Positions 26,101 through 39,586 of a stretch of 64,000 nt of DNA are shown here, in pieces; position 1 is the first letter of the stretch, and every line of letters starts with the position of its first letter. The stretch is taken from the NCBI GenBank assembly GCA_916613615.1, contig OU744725.1:66782575-66846574 (forward strand), given 5' to 3'. The notes below the pieces were generated by a model. It was not told where the DNA came from, searched no databases, and saw only the letters and a list, made by a program, of their open reading frames with translations. This DNA comes from Steromphala cineraria. Its lineage: Eukaryota > Mollusca > Gastropoda > Trochida > Trochidae. The translations under genes and the position numbers were made by a program.

Positions 26101-27485
26101 ATTACTTTCCTTAGATTTATCATTTATGACCCAAGGTACCTCTTTTGGTTTTATAGATAATATTTACAATCATTATGGGTGTTTAAGTGATTCTATCTTT
26201 CTTTCATTGTTAAACGGATTGGAACCTTCTGAAGACTTGGTTATTCAAAGATGCGCAAATTAAATGTGACTGATTGTATTGTCTTGTCTGGCTTTGTATG
26301 TGACTGACGCAACATGTGCACAGCTAGTCAAAGCTAAATAATTTCGGAAACAATTTCTGAAACGATTCACTGAGATCAGCTTCATTTGCAGATACAAACA
26401 CTGATGAAAACCCAGAGACACAAACAGGTAATTCAGATACTTTGAATAACCTTGAAAAGATCATGATTATGATTATTTTTCTTATATGATTCTTGATGTT
26501 CGATGTTATGAGTTAACTCCATTGCTATAAATAATCTAATTACTTCTATCGTTTATACCGCCATTGGTAAAAGTAAAGGTTAACAAGTATCATACAAAAT
26601 GGAAATTTACATGTCCCTCTTCATGTTTTGATGTTATGTTAAAGAGGTACATTACGTACGTCTCCTTCAGATTATGTTTAAGATATTGTAATAGGCATTA
26701 AATGCCATGGTTAGCTAGCATAAAAATAGCTAAATTGGCGATAATGGTGACTAGTTCATTCAAATTCATTAATATTTTTCTAATTTTGATGATTGTTATT
26801 AAGCATACTGATTTAAAAGGCATAACTGATCTACCTCATGATATCTCTTTAGTTGTCATTGGAATACTGAGTGCTGTTATCGCCCTCCTTGTCTTGGCAT
26901 TAGCAGCTGTTCTAGTATTCTTGTAAGTAACAGCATGACATATGCTTTATAATGCATTCGTTTAAAACTTGTGACTAATGAAATTTTTACAGAATACAAG
27001 CTTTTAACATTTATAATCAACGCAAGATTGTGAAATTACCTCAAATCTGAATGTCCTATAGTGTGAAATACGTTTTGATCTTTCTAAAACATCAAGTATA
27101 TCTTATATAACTACAACATTTTTACTTTTCATAATTACTAAATGCTCACCATGTTAAAAGCATACACATATCTACAAGTTTATCTACAAATTAGAAATCT
27201 ATGATACAACAATTCATCATATTAATTTTCAGCCTTTACATTAAACCGCGTCGTCTCCACAAGAACGATATAAGGCAAGATCACGTGACTGATCAAAACA
27301 ACGGTACCGACGTCACAGGCAATGATGAAGGTCATGGTTACTACAATGTGGCTGCTACCAATAACGGTTCTACAGCTATAGCACTGGAACCAGCGGGAGA
27401 TTCTATAAGTAGACATGAAAACTACGAACATCTGACAACATATGCAAATGATCCTACAGATCATCATTATAGTTCGGTGGGATAG
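20180..27485 (+). CDS. Gene C: SUEL-lectin/CUB-like transmembrane receptor with short YYNV tail
   Basis: Exons 20180-20252, 22125-22421, 24550-24894, 25313-25414, 25957-26028, 26392-26427, 26853-26922 and 27233-27485 give 415 aa. In order: signal peptide (MSAMRLILVEFCVILYSFVF); lectin domain (99 aa, 8 Cys); CUB-like domain (115 aa); three small stalk exons, the first starting SDEITVRCN then Thr/Pro-rich; TM segment (VVIGILSAVIALLVLALAAV); and an 83-aa tail. All ectodomain junctions are phase 1 and the TM/tail junction is phase 2. Tail motifs are GYYNV (YxN, Grb2-SH2 type), NYEHL (YxxL) and a C-terminal YSSVG. The lectin, CUB-like and first two stalk exons are nearly the same as in gene E, introns included, while the TM and tail match gene D. 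C is therefore a mosaic. The start follows directly from the signal peptide and is the only plausible one. Confidence 0.9.
20640..21470. repeat. Dispersed repeat with internal tandem units, gene C intron 1
   Basis: It begins ATACCCCCCAACAACG...GCAGGGGGTATTAAAATGG, a short palindrome. About five units of 110-150 bp follow, containing GTCCGGCTCACAACTTCTAAACTAATCA and CATGA.GAACAATTTTG. The first two are nearly the same. Confidence 0.8.
22579..22707. mobile_element. Hairpin MITE in gene C intron 2
   Basis: Arms of about 60 bp (AGATACATGATGACACA and complement) around GGGGGCGGAGCCCCCG. The GC-rich centre and AT-rich ends are like the element at 7870-8044. Confidence 0.7.
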
Positions 27486-30400
27486 TGTTAATGTGATGTA
27501 ATTGTTCCTTCTAGTACACCATATCTATAAGTAGTGATCCATGTAGTGAAAACAAACATGATTAACTTGTTGTGAGATATATGATGTTATATTGTTTTCA
27601 TATGAGTTTTGTTGTGTAATTGCGAACGGTGAGGAAGGCATGTAATATTTTATGGAAAAGCTTTGATGTTTTGTTATGGTCTGACACATTTTCACACTTC
27701 CATTATATCTCCCAGAAGAGAGTGCCTAATAAATAATTATTTTTAGAAAAAAGGCATAAATATTGATATATCTAAAAATGGAATAATACATAGAGAATAC
27801 TAAACCACGTCCCGTTTTATAAAAAAAATTGAAACGAGTGAGTGGTATGGTGTTTCACGAGCGAAAGCGACTTGAATACAGATACCATTTATGAGTTTCA
27901 TAACAATGATATTGAACGGGATATTTTATATATTACTCGTTTAACTACATCGGCTGATATTTTAAGAAACTCGCCGACATGACCTCGCAACTGGCGCGCT
28001 AATATTATGACGTCATGCTATTATGTCATCATGACATCAGGTCATTCGATCGGCATGTGATGTTATTAAACAGTGTGTAATAACTATTACATTAAACAGT
28101 TATATCTTCAGGGGTCGATTAATAAATAAAATGTACATGTTTAAAATTTGGACAAAAATATGTTCTGGCAAAAAATGTCTATACTGTTGCTTCTCATTCA
28201 TTACGCAGTTACATCTACCATAACTGTCGTAAAGCTGATATAAAATACGTCCAAATGTCCAGTATATGAGTACAAATAAGTCAGACATAAATATGCAGGC
28301 TACAGCTACATTTCACTCACTCATTCACGTCTTTCTAATCTCCTACATTTTTTAATTTATAAGTACTATCGTCTATTTGTCTTATCAGTCTATTGGCATG
28401 AATTGCGAATTTACTTCCAATTTCATCAAAGTTGCTTTTTCCATTTTGTAATGATATTTTAATTTATTCTTAAAACTTTGTAATATTGGTGTTTCCTTTT
28501 TCAACTTACACTGTTTATAGATACATATCATCTCTATATTGGTATTTTCTGTGTGGAATGTGGTTGAAGACCCAACCGGAAATATTTGTCAGTAAGAAAA
28601 GAGTTGTTTAGCGTTTACCAGAAATTTTGTTTCAGAAGTTATTTGAAAGTGTACGGTAAATATATGCATTTGAACTACATTACTTCCTGGTTATGGAAGT
28701 ATTTCATTCCAAGGGGAATCATTATGTATGTATTGTAAGGAAAAAAATTCAAGTGCAATATGACACAGGATATGAGAAGAAAGCAATGTCTTGGGAAATG
28801 ATCAGCGAGAAATAGGCCAAAGATATGGATTTCTTCTTTTCAAAATCCTTTTAAGACTTGTTTTGTAATTCTCTGAGGCTCATTTCTTATGATTTTTTAA
28901 TTCGCTTCCTTTTTAAAATCTATATTTGGACAACATAGAAATATATTTGATACCAACATGAAGATCGCCACTGTAACAATATAAAGAGATTATTATCTGA
29001 GAACATGTGTCATAAGACCTTTTTCGAGACGAGTATGAATTTGTTATTGCCCGAGCGAGAGCTAGGTTATACACAGATTTGCACGAGTTTCGTAAAACTC
29101 ATATGACACACTTCCGAGAATAATAAGTTTTTTTATCATCGAACCCATCAATCCCATTCTCAAGTCTCTAAGAAATACTAAGAAAATGGACCGCCTCCCT
29201 TGGGACGACTGGCTATAGTGACGTCACGAACTATGGTTTTATGACATCAAAGGGAAACATATATGAGAACTTGCGCTACACAATCGTTGTTAGGCAAAAG
29301 TGACATTTGCTAATATTAAAAATATGTCACAACTTATTTTCCACCCTGTGAGTAACAAAAGGCAATATAGTCTAATAGTTGTTTAGTTGTGCAAGTCGAC
29401 TCCAATAAAGCAATGATTAGAGCTGAGTTCTGAGACTTATAATTTTTTTTAGCGTTATCTTGTTTTGAAAAACAGAAAGAAAATCCGCTAACACAGATTG
29501 TCTACAAATATGGTCCAAAGCGTGTGCTAAATAAACACAATGAAAAAAAGTCTTAGATAAAAGTTTATGATTTACTGGCAGAATACAATGAACAAGCACA
29601 CAGATCCGGTTTTATATCTCACCTAGTTGGGAAAATGTGAAACATATATAAACAACAGTTGTATATGACTATGTTCTATATGACTGTTAAGTTCACCCAA
29701 AGCAATATCGTAAGAAAGTTATTGATAGTCACAGTTATTTTGAATTCATCCTAGACAGTGAAGTGTTTATTGACTTGGAAACTTGTGTTTGACCGAAACG
29801 GCAAAAACACCTGTTATATACCACATTTCATTAACCTAGGTCATATAGTTTCTGAGTTCGAGTCAAGAAAAAACATTTAAGTTGTTATCCCTTAGAATCG
29901 CCCAATAGTAAAGAAAAGAAGAACCAAAGGTCAGCAAGACACAGCATTGTGAGCTCTTCTGAATAAGCTTGTTTCACTGATCTGAGGACAACAGCACATT
30001 TTCTTGGTATGTGGTTGAGAATAATGTTTTGTTACCATAGGCAAATCCAGACGTCTGGCACAATTAAAAGATTGTTGACAAACAGGAAAGCATGTGCAAT
30101 AGATGTAGAGTCAATCACAGTAAACCACTCTAAGGGATCTCAGGAGCTTTTTTGCTGATGCCAAAACGGCTGCTTACTAATGTTTGGTCACAGAGCTCAC
30201 CTCTTTCATGGGCATAACTAAATATGGTGTACGCAACTGGAGTTCAAATTCCCATATCTACATGGCTGTTCAAGCACTGTCTCAGTAATCAACTCGTCAA
30301 CTCAGGTGTGATTCCACAGTACTTCAAAGAGGCAATGGTGATTCGAGATATCAAGAAGCCAGAATGTAAGCGCGCCGTCACAATGACTGCCAAATCGCGG

Positions 30401-32634
30401 AAATGCTAGTTTCAGCACTCTTTCGGTAAGTTTGATTGAATTTTAGTCAAGTAATGAACAGAATACTAAACTTCCTTCAATTTAATAAAAATTTCATTAA
30501 ACTCGTTAATGATTTGGTATCAAACTCGCTTCCGCACGTTTTATACAAAATCTTTAGCACGTTTTTTACAAAATCTTTAACTCGTTTAATCAAAATAGTA
30601 TTTAATGGAAGGTCGTTTAGTGTCCTCTTTATAGCCCATCTACAATAACAAACTAAAGAGCACTGATATTTAAATCTGCCTAAAAGCAATCCTTAAGCAA
30701 GGAGGCGGCGTTAATGAGAGTTCAAAATGATATACCTCGAATCAAGGACATATGAAACTCGTTCATCTCGTCCAATTCTGACTCAATACTCAGGACATCC
30801 TCCTGTCAAGATTTCAACACACATCTGGATTCAACAATTCTTGGTCGGATCGACTTTTAACTGCGCAACAGAACGACGCGTGTGCAAATACACGTATGGA
30901 GTGCAACATCAGTCCCATAGAGATTAAAAAGACCAGAGAGATAAGGAATCGAAAAGATAAGCAAACCGACATATAGGAAAATAGGAAGAGGAAGATATGA
31001 GATTTTGGAACGACTTGGACTTGGTCTCGATCTGTTATGCTTTGATGAGCTTACAAGCAGCATGAAATCTTCAGCTGGTATAGCTGTTAGGGTCACTGGA
31101 GCATTTAAACCCGAAAGCAAATAAGGTTTTGATACCTGAATACGATTATATGTATACGAAGTATGTAGTTATACTTAAAATAATTACACTTTGCCTTAAC
31201 GTATTAATTATCTGATTATATACCAGTAAGGGTTTGTTTTTTAGTTTGACTAGAGTTCAAAACAATAACTTGTCACAATCATTTTAAACACTAAGATATT
31301 TTCATATCATCATTTAGCGAATTTCCCAAAGTAAAATTGATCAGGCAATGCGACATTCCGCACTTCACGTTTTGATGGCTGTAAGGTTGAAACCGTTGAA
31401 AGGACGTTCTATAGGACCCACGACTGCATTCCTCGATATGCAGCCTTGCTTGTATACTCGGTTGGTTTTAAGTGTTTCGTATGTTAACTCTGGCAAGTGT
31501 ATTTCTGTTGATGTTTCACGTTTTTCATGCTTTGTGCTAAGGAATTTTAGCAAAATGCCTGTATTTGTGAATTTCATGTTCAAAACGTTATATTACGGTA
31601 TATTTCGATTTGAAGGTTACATATTTGAACCGTAGCACATGAGAAAACAATTTTATTTAATTTCACACCTTTTGAACCCTTGTATTTGATGTTTTTAATG
31701 CACTATAACAATAACAATAGAGAGAGAGAAGACTATTGAATAAAATGTCATTCCCTTTAAACCGCTGACGTTCGTCTGAGTGTTGGCATCTTTAGGCAAT
31801 AAAACATCCTAAACTTGTACTTACTGTATGAAACTGACTGCATCATTGCTCAAATTTATATAACGTCTTCAATCAATCCTTTGATACCTTCTCAAGGCGC
31901 CCAAGATTGAAAAAGAGTCGTCTCATTATTACTATACAGTATCGAAATCAGTTGTATACGCATATCTTTAGTTACGCCCGACGAAAAGTTTAAATAATTG
32001 ATGATGTAGGCAATTAAGAAACATGGTATCACACTTCCTACTAAACATGTACAAAAGGGAACTAACACTAGGAAATATGCATGTTTGTCCCAGTGATCAA
32101 ACCAAAATACAGGTTCAGAGCTATCCCCATGTAGCTATATAATTACATTGCTATCGTATCTATATATATATCATGGAGAGCAATAAACTATATTGAATAG
32201 ATTTACCTTGACACGTTAATCTTGTTACAGTTACGTGACTGTCTGTTTTGTGTTCGTGCGTTGATCAAATCATGCTTCAGTGATAGATATCAAAAGTAAT
32301 TAAATAGAAATACAGCTTACTGCCTGTTAAAAAGGGTCAAGAGTGTTGTGCAGCATTTGGAACCAAAAAATAAGCGTTTAAAATAGGCACATTTATGCGT
32401 ATAGGCATGAAATTAAGAATGGGACGAGTACAAACAGAACTCTTTGAAAGAATATTTCAAAAGATATATACTAGGTTACCAGGCTGTTAAAGGAATACGT
32501 GCCCAAAGTGCACAACTTATAATGTCGACGGTCCTTTGATTAGACAATATAGCAGAGGCATTTGGAAATGAACGTGTTTTCATGTTCATACGTCATATAT
32601 GATCGTTGTTTGTCTGTCATGCCAGTTTAGCCAT
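27486..32634. other. Intergenic region C to D
   Basis: About 5.1 kb with no convincing gene. It contains a foldback (arms near 28991-29014 and 29103-29125), stretches of ACTCGTTTxAT-like sequence near 27830 and 30490-30600, and a few short open frames without splice or family support. 29900-31100 may hold a worn retroelement. Confidence 0.5.
27728..27733 (+). promoter_or_regulatory. Candidate polyadenylation signal of gene C
   Basis: AATAAA about 240 bases after the stop codon of C and before the next repeat region. Plausible by position only. Confidence 0.4.
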
Positions 32635-35600
32635 ATGAACGTGTTCACAATGAGAAGGAAACTAAGAATTGCACTAATTGGGATTTTGACCTGCTTGCTA
32701 TTTAAAATATTTAAAGGTAAGAACATCGCGAGAATTGACTTAACCTTTTTATTTGAAAATAACAAGTTTTTTTATTTATTTGAGCATGGGCATTGAATTG
32801 ACATCTGCTTGAACACTGACGCCCGCTTCCATATCAAACCGAAATAACAAATTTGTGTCACCGCTATTAAATAAATAGAGCGACATTGTATTGTGTAATG
32901 ATTAAACCTTTGCAAGAGTGTATAAATAAAAATCATGTTTTGAGTTTTTTTAAATACATTTCATGAAAATGCGTCATTTGTTAAAGATTAAATATCTTTG
33001 GGCAGTTACACATCTGCCTAAGGCAGTAGGTAGAATTGACCCCAAAAATATTCTAAGCAGTAGGCCTAAAATTACGATTATTATTAAGACAAAAAGTAAC
33101 TGCTTAGGTAGTGGCTAATTGCGAAGAAAGTAACAGTAATGCTTGTTTCTCCGGTTGCTTTATTCGAAATAATCAGAATTAAATTATATGAACAAAACTT
33201 AATGGATAATTTGATAATTATTAATAGCAAATTTAACCTTATCAAGTGCATAAATATAAAATTATATTTGATCAGATATTATTTATTAGTTCCATTGCGT
33301 GTTCTTTCTCAAGTTGAGTTTCTCTATTGGTACTTTTGTGACGAATTAATCAGATTCGATAGCGATTTATACTTCTGTATTGTATGTAACAAGTACTATG
33401 ACTGTTGTTTAAATGTAACATACTTACACAAAAATTGATTAATTAAACAATCATTGACATCTTAATGATGGATATACAATGAGAATGTGTGAGTATAAGA
33501 ATTTAGAATTAGTTTCATAATGTGAGTATGTATGAAAGAATATGTATGTTCATGTGAAATTTTTAGTGATTATCTGAAGCAGTCGCTATATTTTAAGCTT
33601 TATATCTGAGGTGGTTTTTTTCCATAGCTGAGACAATCAAGACCTGAAGATGACCCAACAACTTGACCAATTTCATACTTGTTTGTATATGTACCTTTGA
33701 ACTTCTGATGATGGTTGACTTTTGTTTCACAGCTGAGACAATCAAGACCTCACACAGTTGTCTGACAACTGATGAAGACCAAATTGAGTTAACATGTAAC
33801 CCTGGTGAGATGATCCACATCATCAGTTTCCTCTACCAGACAGCCTCAGAAGACTGCAACACTGTAGATGGAGACTGTCAGGTCTTGGTGCAGTCCTCTG
33901 ATGATGGACTCTTACAAAGCTGTAATGGACAACAGACCTGCAGTGATGAAATAATAAGCAATGAGAAGATAATTAGGACATGTAATCACACAGCACCTGT
34001 GTATGTGACACTTTCATATGGATGTATATCAGGTATGTGACAGTATACACTAGATGTAAAACATCTGCAATCCATCCTCATATTTTACTGACATGTATTT
34101 TAAAGTTAGTGTCAATATTTTTTGTTAAAGTCTCCTATTCATTTCATTATGTATAACCTTTTGTATTATTAAATGCCATATGTTTCTTTTAAGTTCTAAA
34201 ATGTAGTATAAAGATGCAATTGTTAAATATGAAGTAACATTTACTATTTGCAGAGTCACCTTTGGACGTCTGTGCAGAAACCAGTCGTACTTTCGACCAA
34301 CAACTCTACCTGATATCACCTGACTATCTTAAAAGAGCTGATGATTTCCCGTCAGTCCCTTGTGAATGTTATATATTTGGACCGAACTTGACAGTGGAGT
34401 TTCTTGAACTTAACCTCCAATTCTTCTCTGTTGAAGAAAGAGCTAACATCACACTGCTTGGAGACTCTGGTTCCTGGTCTTCTAATCCTGTACTGAACTT
34501 CGTCCAGTATAACAAGCTTGTTCTCAATCAAACCGAGGATGTAACACTGTTCTATGATGCCAGGGAAAAAACTAGGCAACACATGTGGTTGAGATTACGT
34601 GGTAAATATTTTGATCAACTTTATCAAAAACTTATCTTCCCTTCTTTTTCTCCAACGCTGTTTTCACATTTTACTATTCAATTTTGTTCTCAATCACACC
34701 AAGAATGTCAATATGCGATGCGAGTGGCTACGACTACAAGGTAATCCTCGGGTACATAGACTAACGTTACAGTTTCTGCTCTTCTCCTCTACCGAATGTT
34801 GGTCAGCTTTTTCTAACACTGAAGTTTACCATATTATGCAAGGTTAAAGAGAAGATAAAATTGTTAATTGAAAAGGATATGGTTTCAAAACGTTGACACT
34901 AATATATTACTTATAATGAAACATGTTACCAACTAAATACCAGTTTAACTTGATCTCTAATTGCTCTTGTACCCGAAAAATGAAATAAAATTCTGTCGAA
35001 TTTAATTAGACTTTTCTGTTAAAACATATTGTTTTATTGATCGTATGACGAAAATACGTAGAAAAAGTAAACTGCATAAGTACCGATTCTTATACCAATA
35101 ATTCACAAAGTCATTGTGAACTGATATGTTCGATAAATGGTTATTTTCAGAAGATTTTTACACTTTCATTTTAATGTCGTTGGTATGTACATGTACTTAC
35201 GATATTCATATACTCATTATTATTAGGATCAGCGGAGATATCAGTTGAGTGCAACCGACAGCCGACAACAACCATGACAACAACCTTAGTCACTGAACCA
35301 GCTACCCAATACTCGTCGAATATCACAGTAGTGACACCAGGTACCATTTTTGATTTTAAAGAATAGTATCACATTTATTATAGTCAGGTTTGCTGGATTC
35401 TGTGTGCAGAATTATATATTTTGATAATTCATGAACATACCATTTAAGAAAATAATTTTTTTTAAATTATGTGTTATAATACAAATCGTTATAAAGCAAA
35501 GTGTACTCTAATGAATCATTTTTAACAATAATGTATTAATGTAAGTTTATACAAATGAATGTTGTCAATGTGTATGATGGAATGACTCCATGAATGTAAA

Positions 35601-38600
35601 AGGTTTCTATTGTACGGGAGCATTCTAGTCCAAAAGTCAAAATATTTGTATCATCTAATTAGGCGATATTATCACCTAATTAGGAGATACTAACTCCTAA
35701 ATATAGGACATAGTAACTCCTAATAAGAGATAAACAAATAAAGTATCTTCTTGTTAGGGCTTAGCATCTCCTAATTAGGGCTTAGCATCTTCTAATTAGG
35801 GCTTAGCATCTTCTAATTAGGGCTTAGCATCTCCTAATTAGGGCTTAGCATCTCCTAATTAGGGCTTAGCATCTCCTAATTAGGGCTTAGCATCTTCTAA
35901 TTAGGGCTTAGCATCTCCTAATTAGGGCTTAGCATCTCCTAATTAGGGCTTAGCATCTTCTAATTAGGAATTAGTATCTCCTAATAGGTGATGTCCTAGG
36001 CGATAATTAAGTCCTTATAAGGTGATGGTATCTACTAATTAGGGGAATATGACTGTGTCACTAGGACGCTTCCATAGTTTTGCACATAAAGCTATTTCAT
36101 TTACATGTTTTCCAGCTAACAATTACAACAAATAAACGTTAAGATGTCATGTTTCTTAAACCGGTGAACAGTATATGACAAATCTACACATGCATGATGA
36201 AAGGTCAAATCAGCTAACAAACAAATATTCAATTTGCATCAAAGTTATACAATGGCAAGTGATTGAGGTCCTTTCCATATATGTATTTTGCACCGTTACT
36301 GGATAATATCGTTAATCTTGAAAACAGTATATTGTATTTAGTCAAGCGAATCTTTGTTTCTATACAGAATGATGCCAACAGGTTTCTATTGTTAGCTTAA
36401 AAAAGTTGTACTTACTTTTCAATTTCGAATATGGTTAATTATGAACAGTATAGAATTAACCTTGTAACACTTTGATGTTTAAAATACATTTGATATACTC
36501 ACCACCAACGCTTCTGATAACAACGATTCAATGATGGATTGCATAAAATATGTAAAGCCGACTTTTATGAAAATAATGTTCACCATGAAAATTAACGCAC
36601 TTAAACATTTTTAAAAGTTCACTGTAAAGTAAAACGACACAATTACGTTTAAGATAATGAAGTTCTGAGCTTGCAATGCTGTGTTGACTAAAAGCCCAAT
36701 CGTCATACTTGCATGCGGTTCGTGTTGAAATTTAGCCCTTGGAAAAATAAATACATCACAGAAAAATATTTAATCGAAAGTTTGATATTATATTTACAAA
36801 TTTAATCAAAATAAAATACTTAAGTGGACGTCCAAAGTACACTAACCTCTGAAAAAGTGCAAAAGCATTTAACAGACCCGCTTTCGGTGACGTAATAATC
36901 ATGTGTGTAGGAGTTACACTGCCTCAATGTTACCGCAATTGCGTCCGATGGGTATCAACTTGGGCGGCAACGACTACCTGATTCAGAGAAAACAAAAAAA
37001 GATCTAGTCGTGCGCGACAAAGACGGATGTTTAGTAAACCGAAGATGGCCACACTTGATTCGTCTTCATGTTGGCTGCTGTTTTGGTCATTTGGTAAATT
37101 GTATCCTACTTAAAAACATTTGGTCCGAATTTCCCTAGACTGGTCGCAAAATTTGAAAAAAGTACAACAAATACAATTAAAAATACTTGTAAAAATATTG
37201 AACCTCACTGCACATTGAATATGGTGATTTAATTGATATTGTGAACAAGTCATTAGTGATCTACTTTTATTCACAGACACAAACACAGCTGAAAACCAAA
37301 GGTCGTCAACAGGTAATGCAGTTATTTAAAATAACTTGAATAAACATTTGTTGTTATTATTATTGTTGTAAAGCTGTTATTAACCACTGGGGGAGAGACA
37401 CAAGTTTGGAATGAACTATTACAAAATTAGACAGTAAGTGAACTAGGACTGAAGTGGAAGCGGATAAGTAAGCATAAAATGATATTACAACATGTTAATA
37501 TAGATTTATTATTATGTATTTTTTCTCGAACACCAAATGTATTGATTGATCAGTAAAAGCGCTTTAAAGGCAATGATCGTTTAAAGGCAATGATCGTTTA
37601 AAATCAATGATCGCATTGTGTATCATATTGTTGCTCTTGCAGTTGTCCTCGGAATAGTGAGTGCTATCGTCCTCGTTTTGTCACTAGGAGCTGTCTTATT
37701 CTTCTTGTAAGTAAAAGTATGACATATGTGAATCATAGAACGTACAATTAAAGACTTAAACAAACTTAAAGAACAAAATAACACAAATTTTTATTTCGAC
37801 ATCTTCGATGGGTCTAGATACTGCCAAATTATCCACTCACGTCTTCGGCTTGGGTGTAGCGATCTAAACCGAGATAAGTTCCATAGATTCATTTCAAATA
37901 GCTCTGAATGTAATTGCGGGTATCACACTGAAGATGCTCTTCATTTCTTTTTTACTTGTCCCAACTTCAGTGACATAAGAGCCGATACATTCTTCTTCAA
38001 AAAAGGGTTTAACTTATCTTCAATTTTCTATGGACATCCAGGCTCATCAAAACATGTAAATGCAGAAATACTGAAGTCAGTACATCATTATATCGTTATA
38101 TCAAAGAGATTTTCAGATTTCACATAAAACGATCAAAAAATTTAATTTGAGATCTTGCCTTGCTTGACTATCTTTATCCTTATTTTTATACCATGTTACT
38201 AAAATTGTGTGCCTAAATCTTACATTGCTTTAGTTTTCAAAATCAGAGTTTCAATATTGTCTTCGTGCATTGTATGTGTAATGACCTGTCCATGTGTACG
38301 TCACTTTGATTTAACTGTATTTTGTTAGGGAGCGGCATTAACATAAGCATTATTTGCTTGTTTGCCAATCCCGTTTTCTTTTTGAAATAAAAATATGTTT
38401 AAACCAAAATTAGACAGTAAGTGAACTAGGACTGAAGTGGAAGCGGATAAGTAAGCATAAAATGATATTACAACATGTTAATATAGATTTATTATTATGT
38501 ATTTTTTCTCGAACACCAAATGTATTGATTGATCAGTAAAAGCGCTTTAAAGGCAATGATCGTTTAAAGGCAATGATCGTTTAAAATCAATGATCGCATT

Positions 38601-39586
38601 GTGTATCATATTGTTGCTCTTGCAGTTGTCCTCGGAATAGTGAGTGCTATCGTCCTCGTTTTGTCACTAGGAGCTGTCTTATTCTTCTTGTAAGTAAAAG
38701 TATGACATATGTGAATCATAGAACGTACAATTTACACTTACCATTTTACCAAAGCTCAGTCTCAAGCTTACAATATTCAGAACGTACAGAAGATTTTGAA
38801 ATTATTATATAATTAGTAGCAGACGTAATTGTGTTTATGCCAAAAAGTATGAATTATTTTGGCCAAATGTTCATTGTACATCACCATATCACCATAATAA
38901 AATTACTATTATAACTACCAATTGTAAAATTTTAGATGCTCCAAGCATATAAAGTACCGACTGTATGCGAATGTGAAATGTTTCACACCACTGTAATTAG
39001 TGATACTAATTTCAGCCTTTTCTATAGAGTGCATCGTCTCAAAAGAACTAAGAAGAGGCAAAACCAGTCGAATAATCAAAACAATGGAGCTGACGTCACA
39101 ACCGATGAATTAGATCATGGTTACTACAATGTGGCTGATACCAGTAACAATTCTACAACATTGGAACAAGCGAAAGATGTGACCAATGACAATGATTGTT
39201 ACTACAGTGTCGTTGATACCAGTGACAATTCTACAGCATTGGAACAAACGACAGTTGTGACCAATGACAACGATTGTTACTACAGTGTCGTTGATACCAG
39301 TGACAGTTCTACAGCATTGGAACAAACGAGAGATGTGACCAATGACAATGATTGTTACTACAGTGTCGTTGATACCAGTGACAGTTCTACAGCATTGGAA
39401 CAAACGAGAGATGTGACCAATGACAATGATTGTTACTACAGTGTCGTTGATACCAGTGACAGTTCTACAGCATTGGAACAGATGGGAGATGCCAGTGACA
39501 ATGAATGTTACTACAATGTAAGTGATACAAATAATACTGTAACAGCATCGGAACAAACGAGAGATTCCAGTGACAATGAATGTTAA
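32635..39586 (+). CDS. Gene D: SUEL-lectin/CUB-like receptor with amplified tyrosine-repeat tail
   Basis: Exons 32635-32716, 33733-34032, 34254-34601, 35227-35340, 37277-37312, one TM exon (37643-37706 or its identical copy 38626-38689) and 39016-39586 give 504 aa. In order: signal peptide (MNVFTMRRKLRIALIGILTC, start chosen by similarity to B); lectin domain with one extra residue (TCSDEI); CUB-like domain with one extra residue (VEERAN); stalk SAEISVECN then Thr-rich; TM segment VVLGIVSAIVLVLSLGAVLF. The tail (about 190 aa) holds six units of about 25 aa: one GYYNV, four DCYYSV and one ECYYNV. The two TM exons are 64 nt each, so including both would shift the frame; they must be used alternatively. 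The stop at 39584 arose from TAC to TAA inside a repeat unit, and the former C-terminus lies eroded downstream. The stalk lacks the counterpart of C's second stalk exon. Confidence 0.85.
33628..33645 (+). pseudogene. Truncated 5' fragment of a lectin exon in gene D intron 1
   Basis: A splice-acceptor-like CCATAG is followed by 18 nt identical to the start of the real lectin exon at 33733, then TGA. The sequence after it matches the intron that precedes the lectin exon of gene B. It looks like the stump of a former lectin exon, cut by recombination. Confidence 0.65.
34683..34740 (+). pseudogene. Relic 3' end of a CUB-like exon in gene D
   Basis: Reads FVLNHTKNVNMRCEWLRLQG, compared with LVLNQTEDVTLF...HMWLRLRG in the intact exon that ends at 34601. 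The middle segment is deleted and a GTAATC donor is kept at 34741. Homologous to the relic behind the CUB-like exon of gene B. Confidence 0.7.
35750..35975. repeat. 21-22-bp tandem repeat in gene D intron
   Basis: About ten units of CTAATTAGGGCTTAGCATCTC with C/T variation. Degenerate units extend on both sides from about 35660 to 36045. It lies between two stalk exons. Confidence 0.9.
37422..37749 (+). repeat. Direct repeat copy 1 flanking the LINE, contains a TM exon
   Basis: 328 bases, with no difference seen against 38405-38732. It contains the 3' end of an intron, a full acceptor, the 64-nt TM exon (37643-37706), its GTAAGT donor and some following intron. It has the form of a very long target-site duplication of the LINE between the copies. 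Confidence 0.9.
37750..38404 (+). mobile_element. 5'-truncated non-LTR retrotransposon (LINE) 3' end
   Basis: The first 378 bases (37750-38127) are one open frame ending in TAA, without a start codon. It encodes the usual C-terminus of a LINE reverse transcriptase: SRLRLGCSDLN, then a zinc-knuckle-like ECNCGYHTEDALHFFFTCPNF. A short 3' UTR follows and ends AAATAAAAATATGTTTAAAC. The element is bounded exactly by two identical 328-bp direct repeats. The intact frame and identical flanks point to a recent insertion. The LINE clade cannot be told from this fragment. Confidence 0.85.
38405..38732 (+). repeat. Direct repeat copy 2 flanking the LINE, contains a second TM exon
   Basis: Identical to 37422-37749 by eye. 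It carries a second complete TM exon at 38626-38689 with the same acceptor and donor. Being nearer to the tail exon, it may be the one used. Confidence 0.9.

Noticed and set aside
30224..30409. Frame possibly from a reverse transcriptase
   Set aside because: Too short, with stops on all sides and no diagnostic motif.
35750..35975. Regular repeat that could be read as CRISPR
   Set aside because: Units are contiguous with no spacers, and the setting is an intron of an animal gene.
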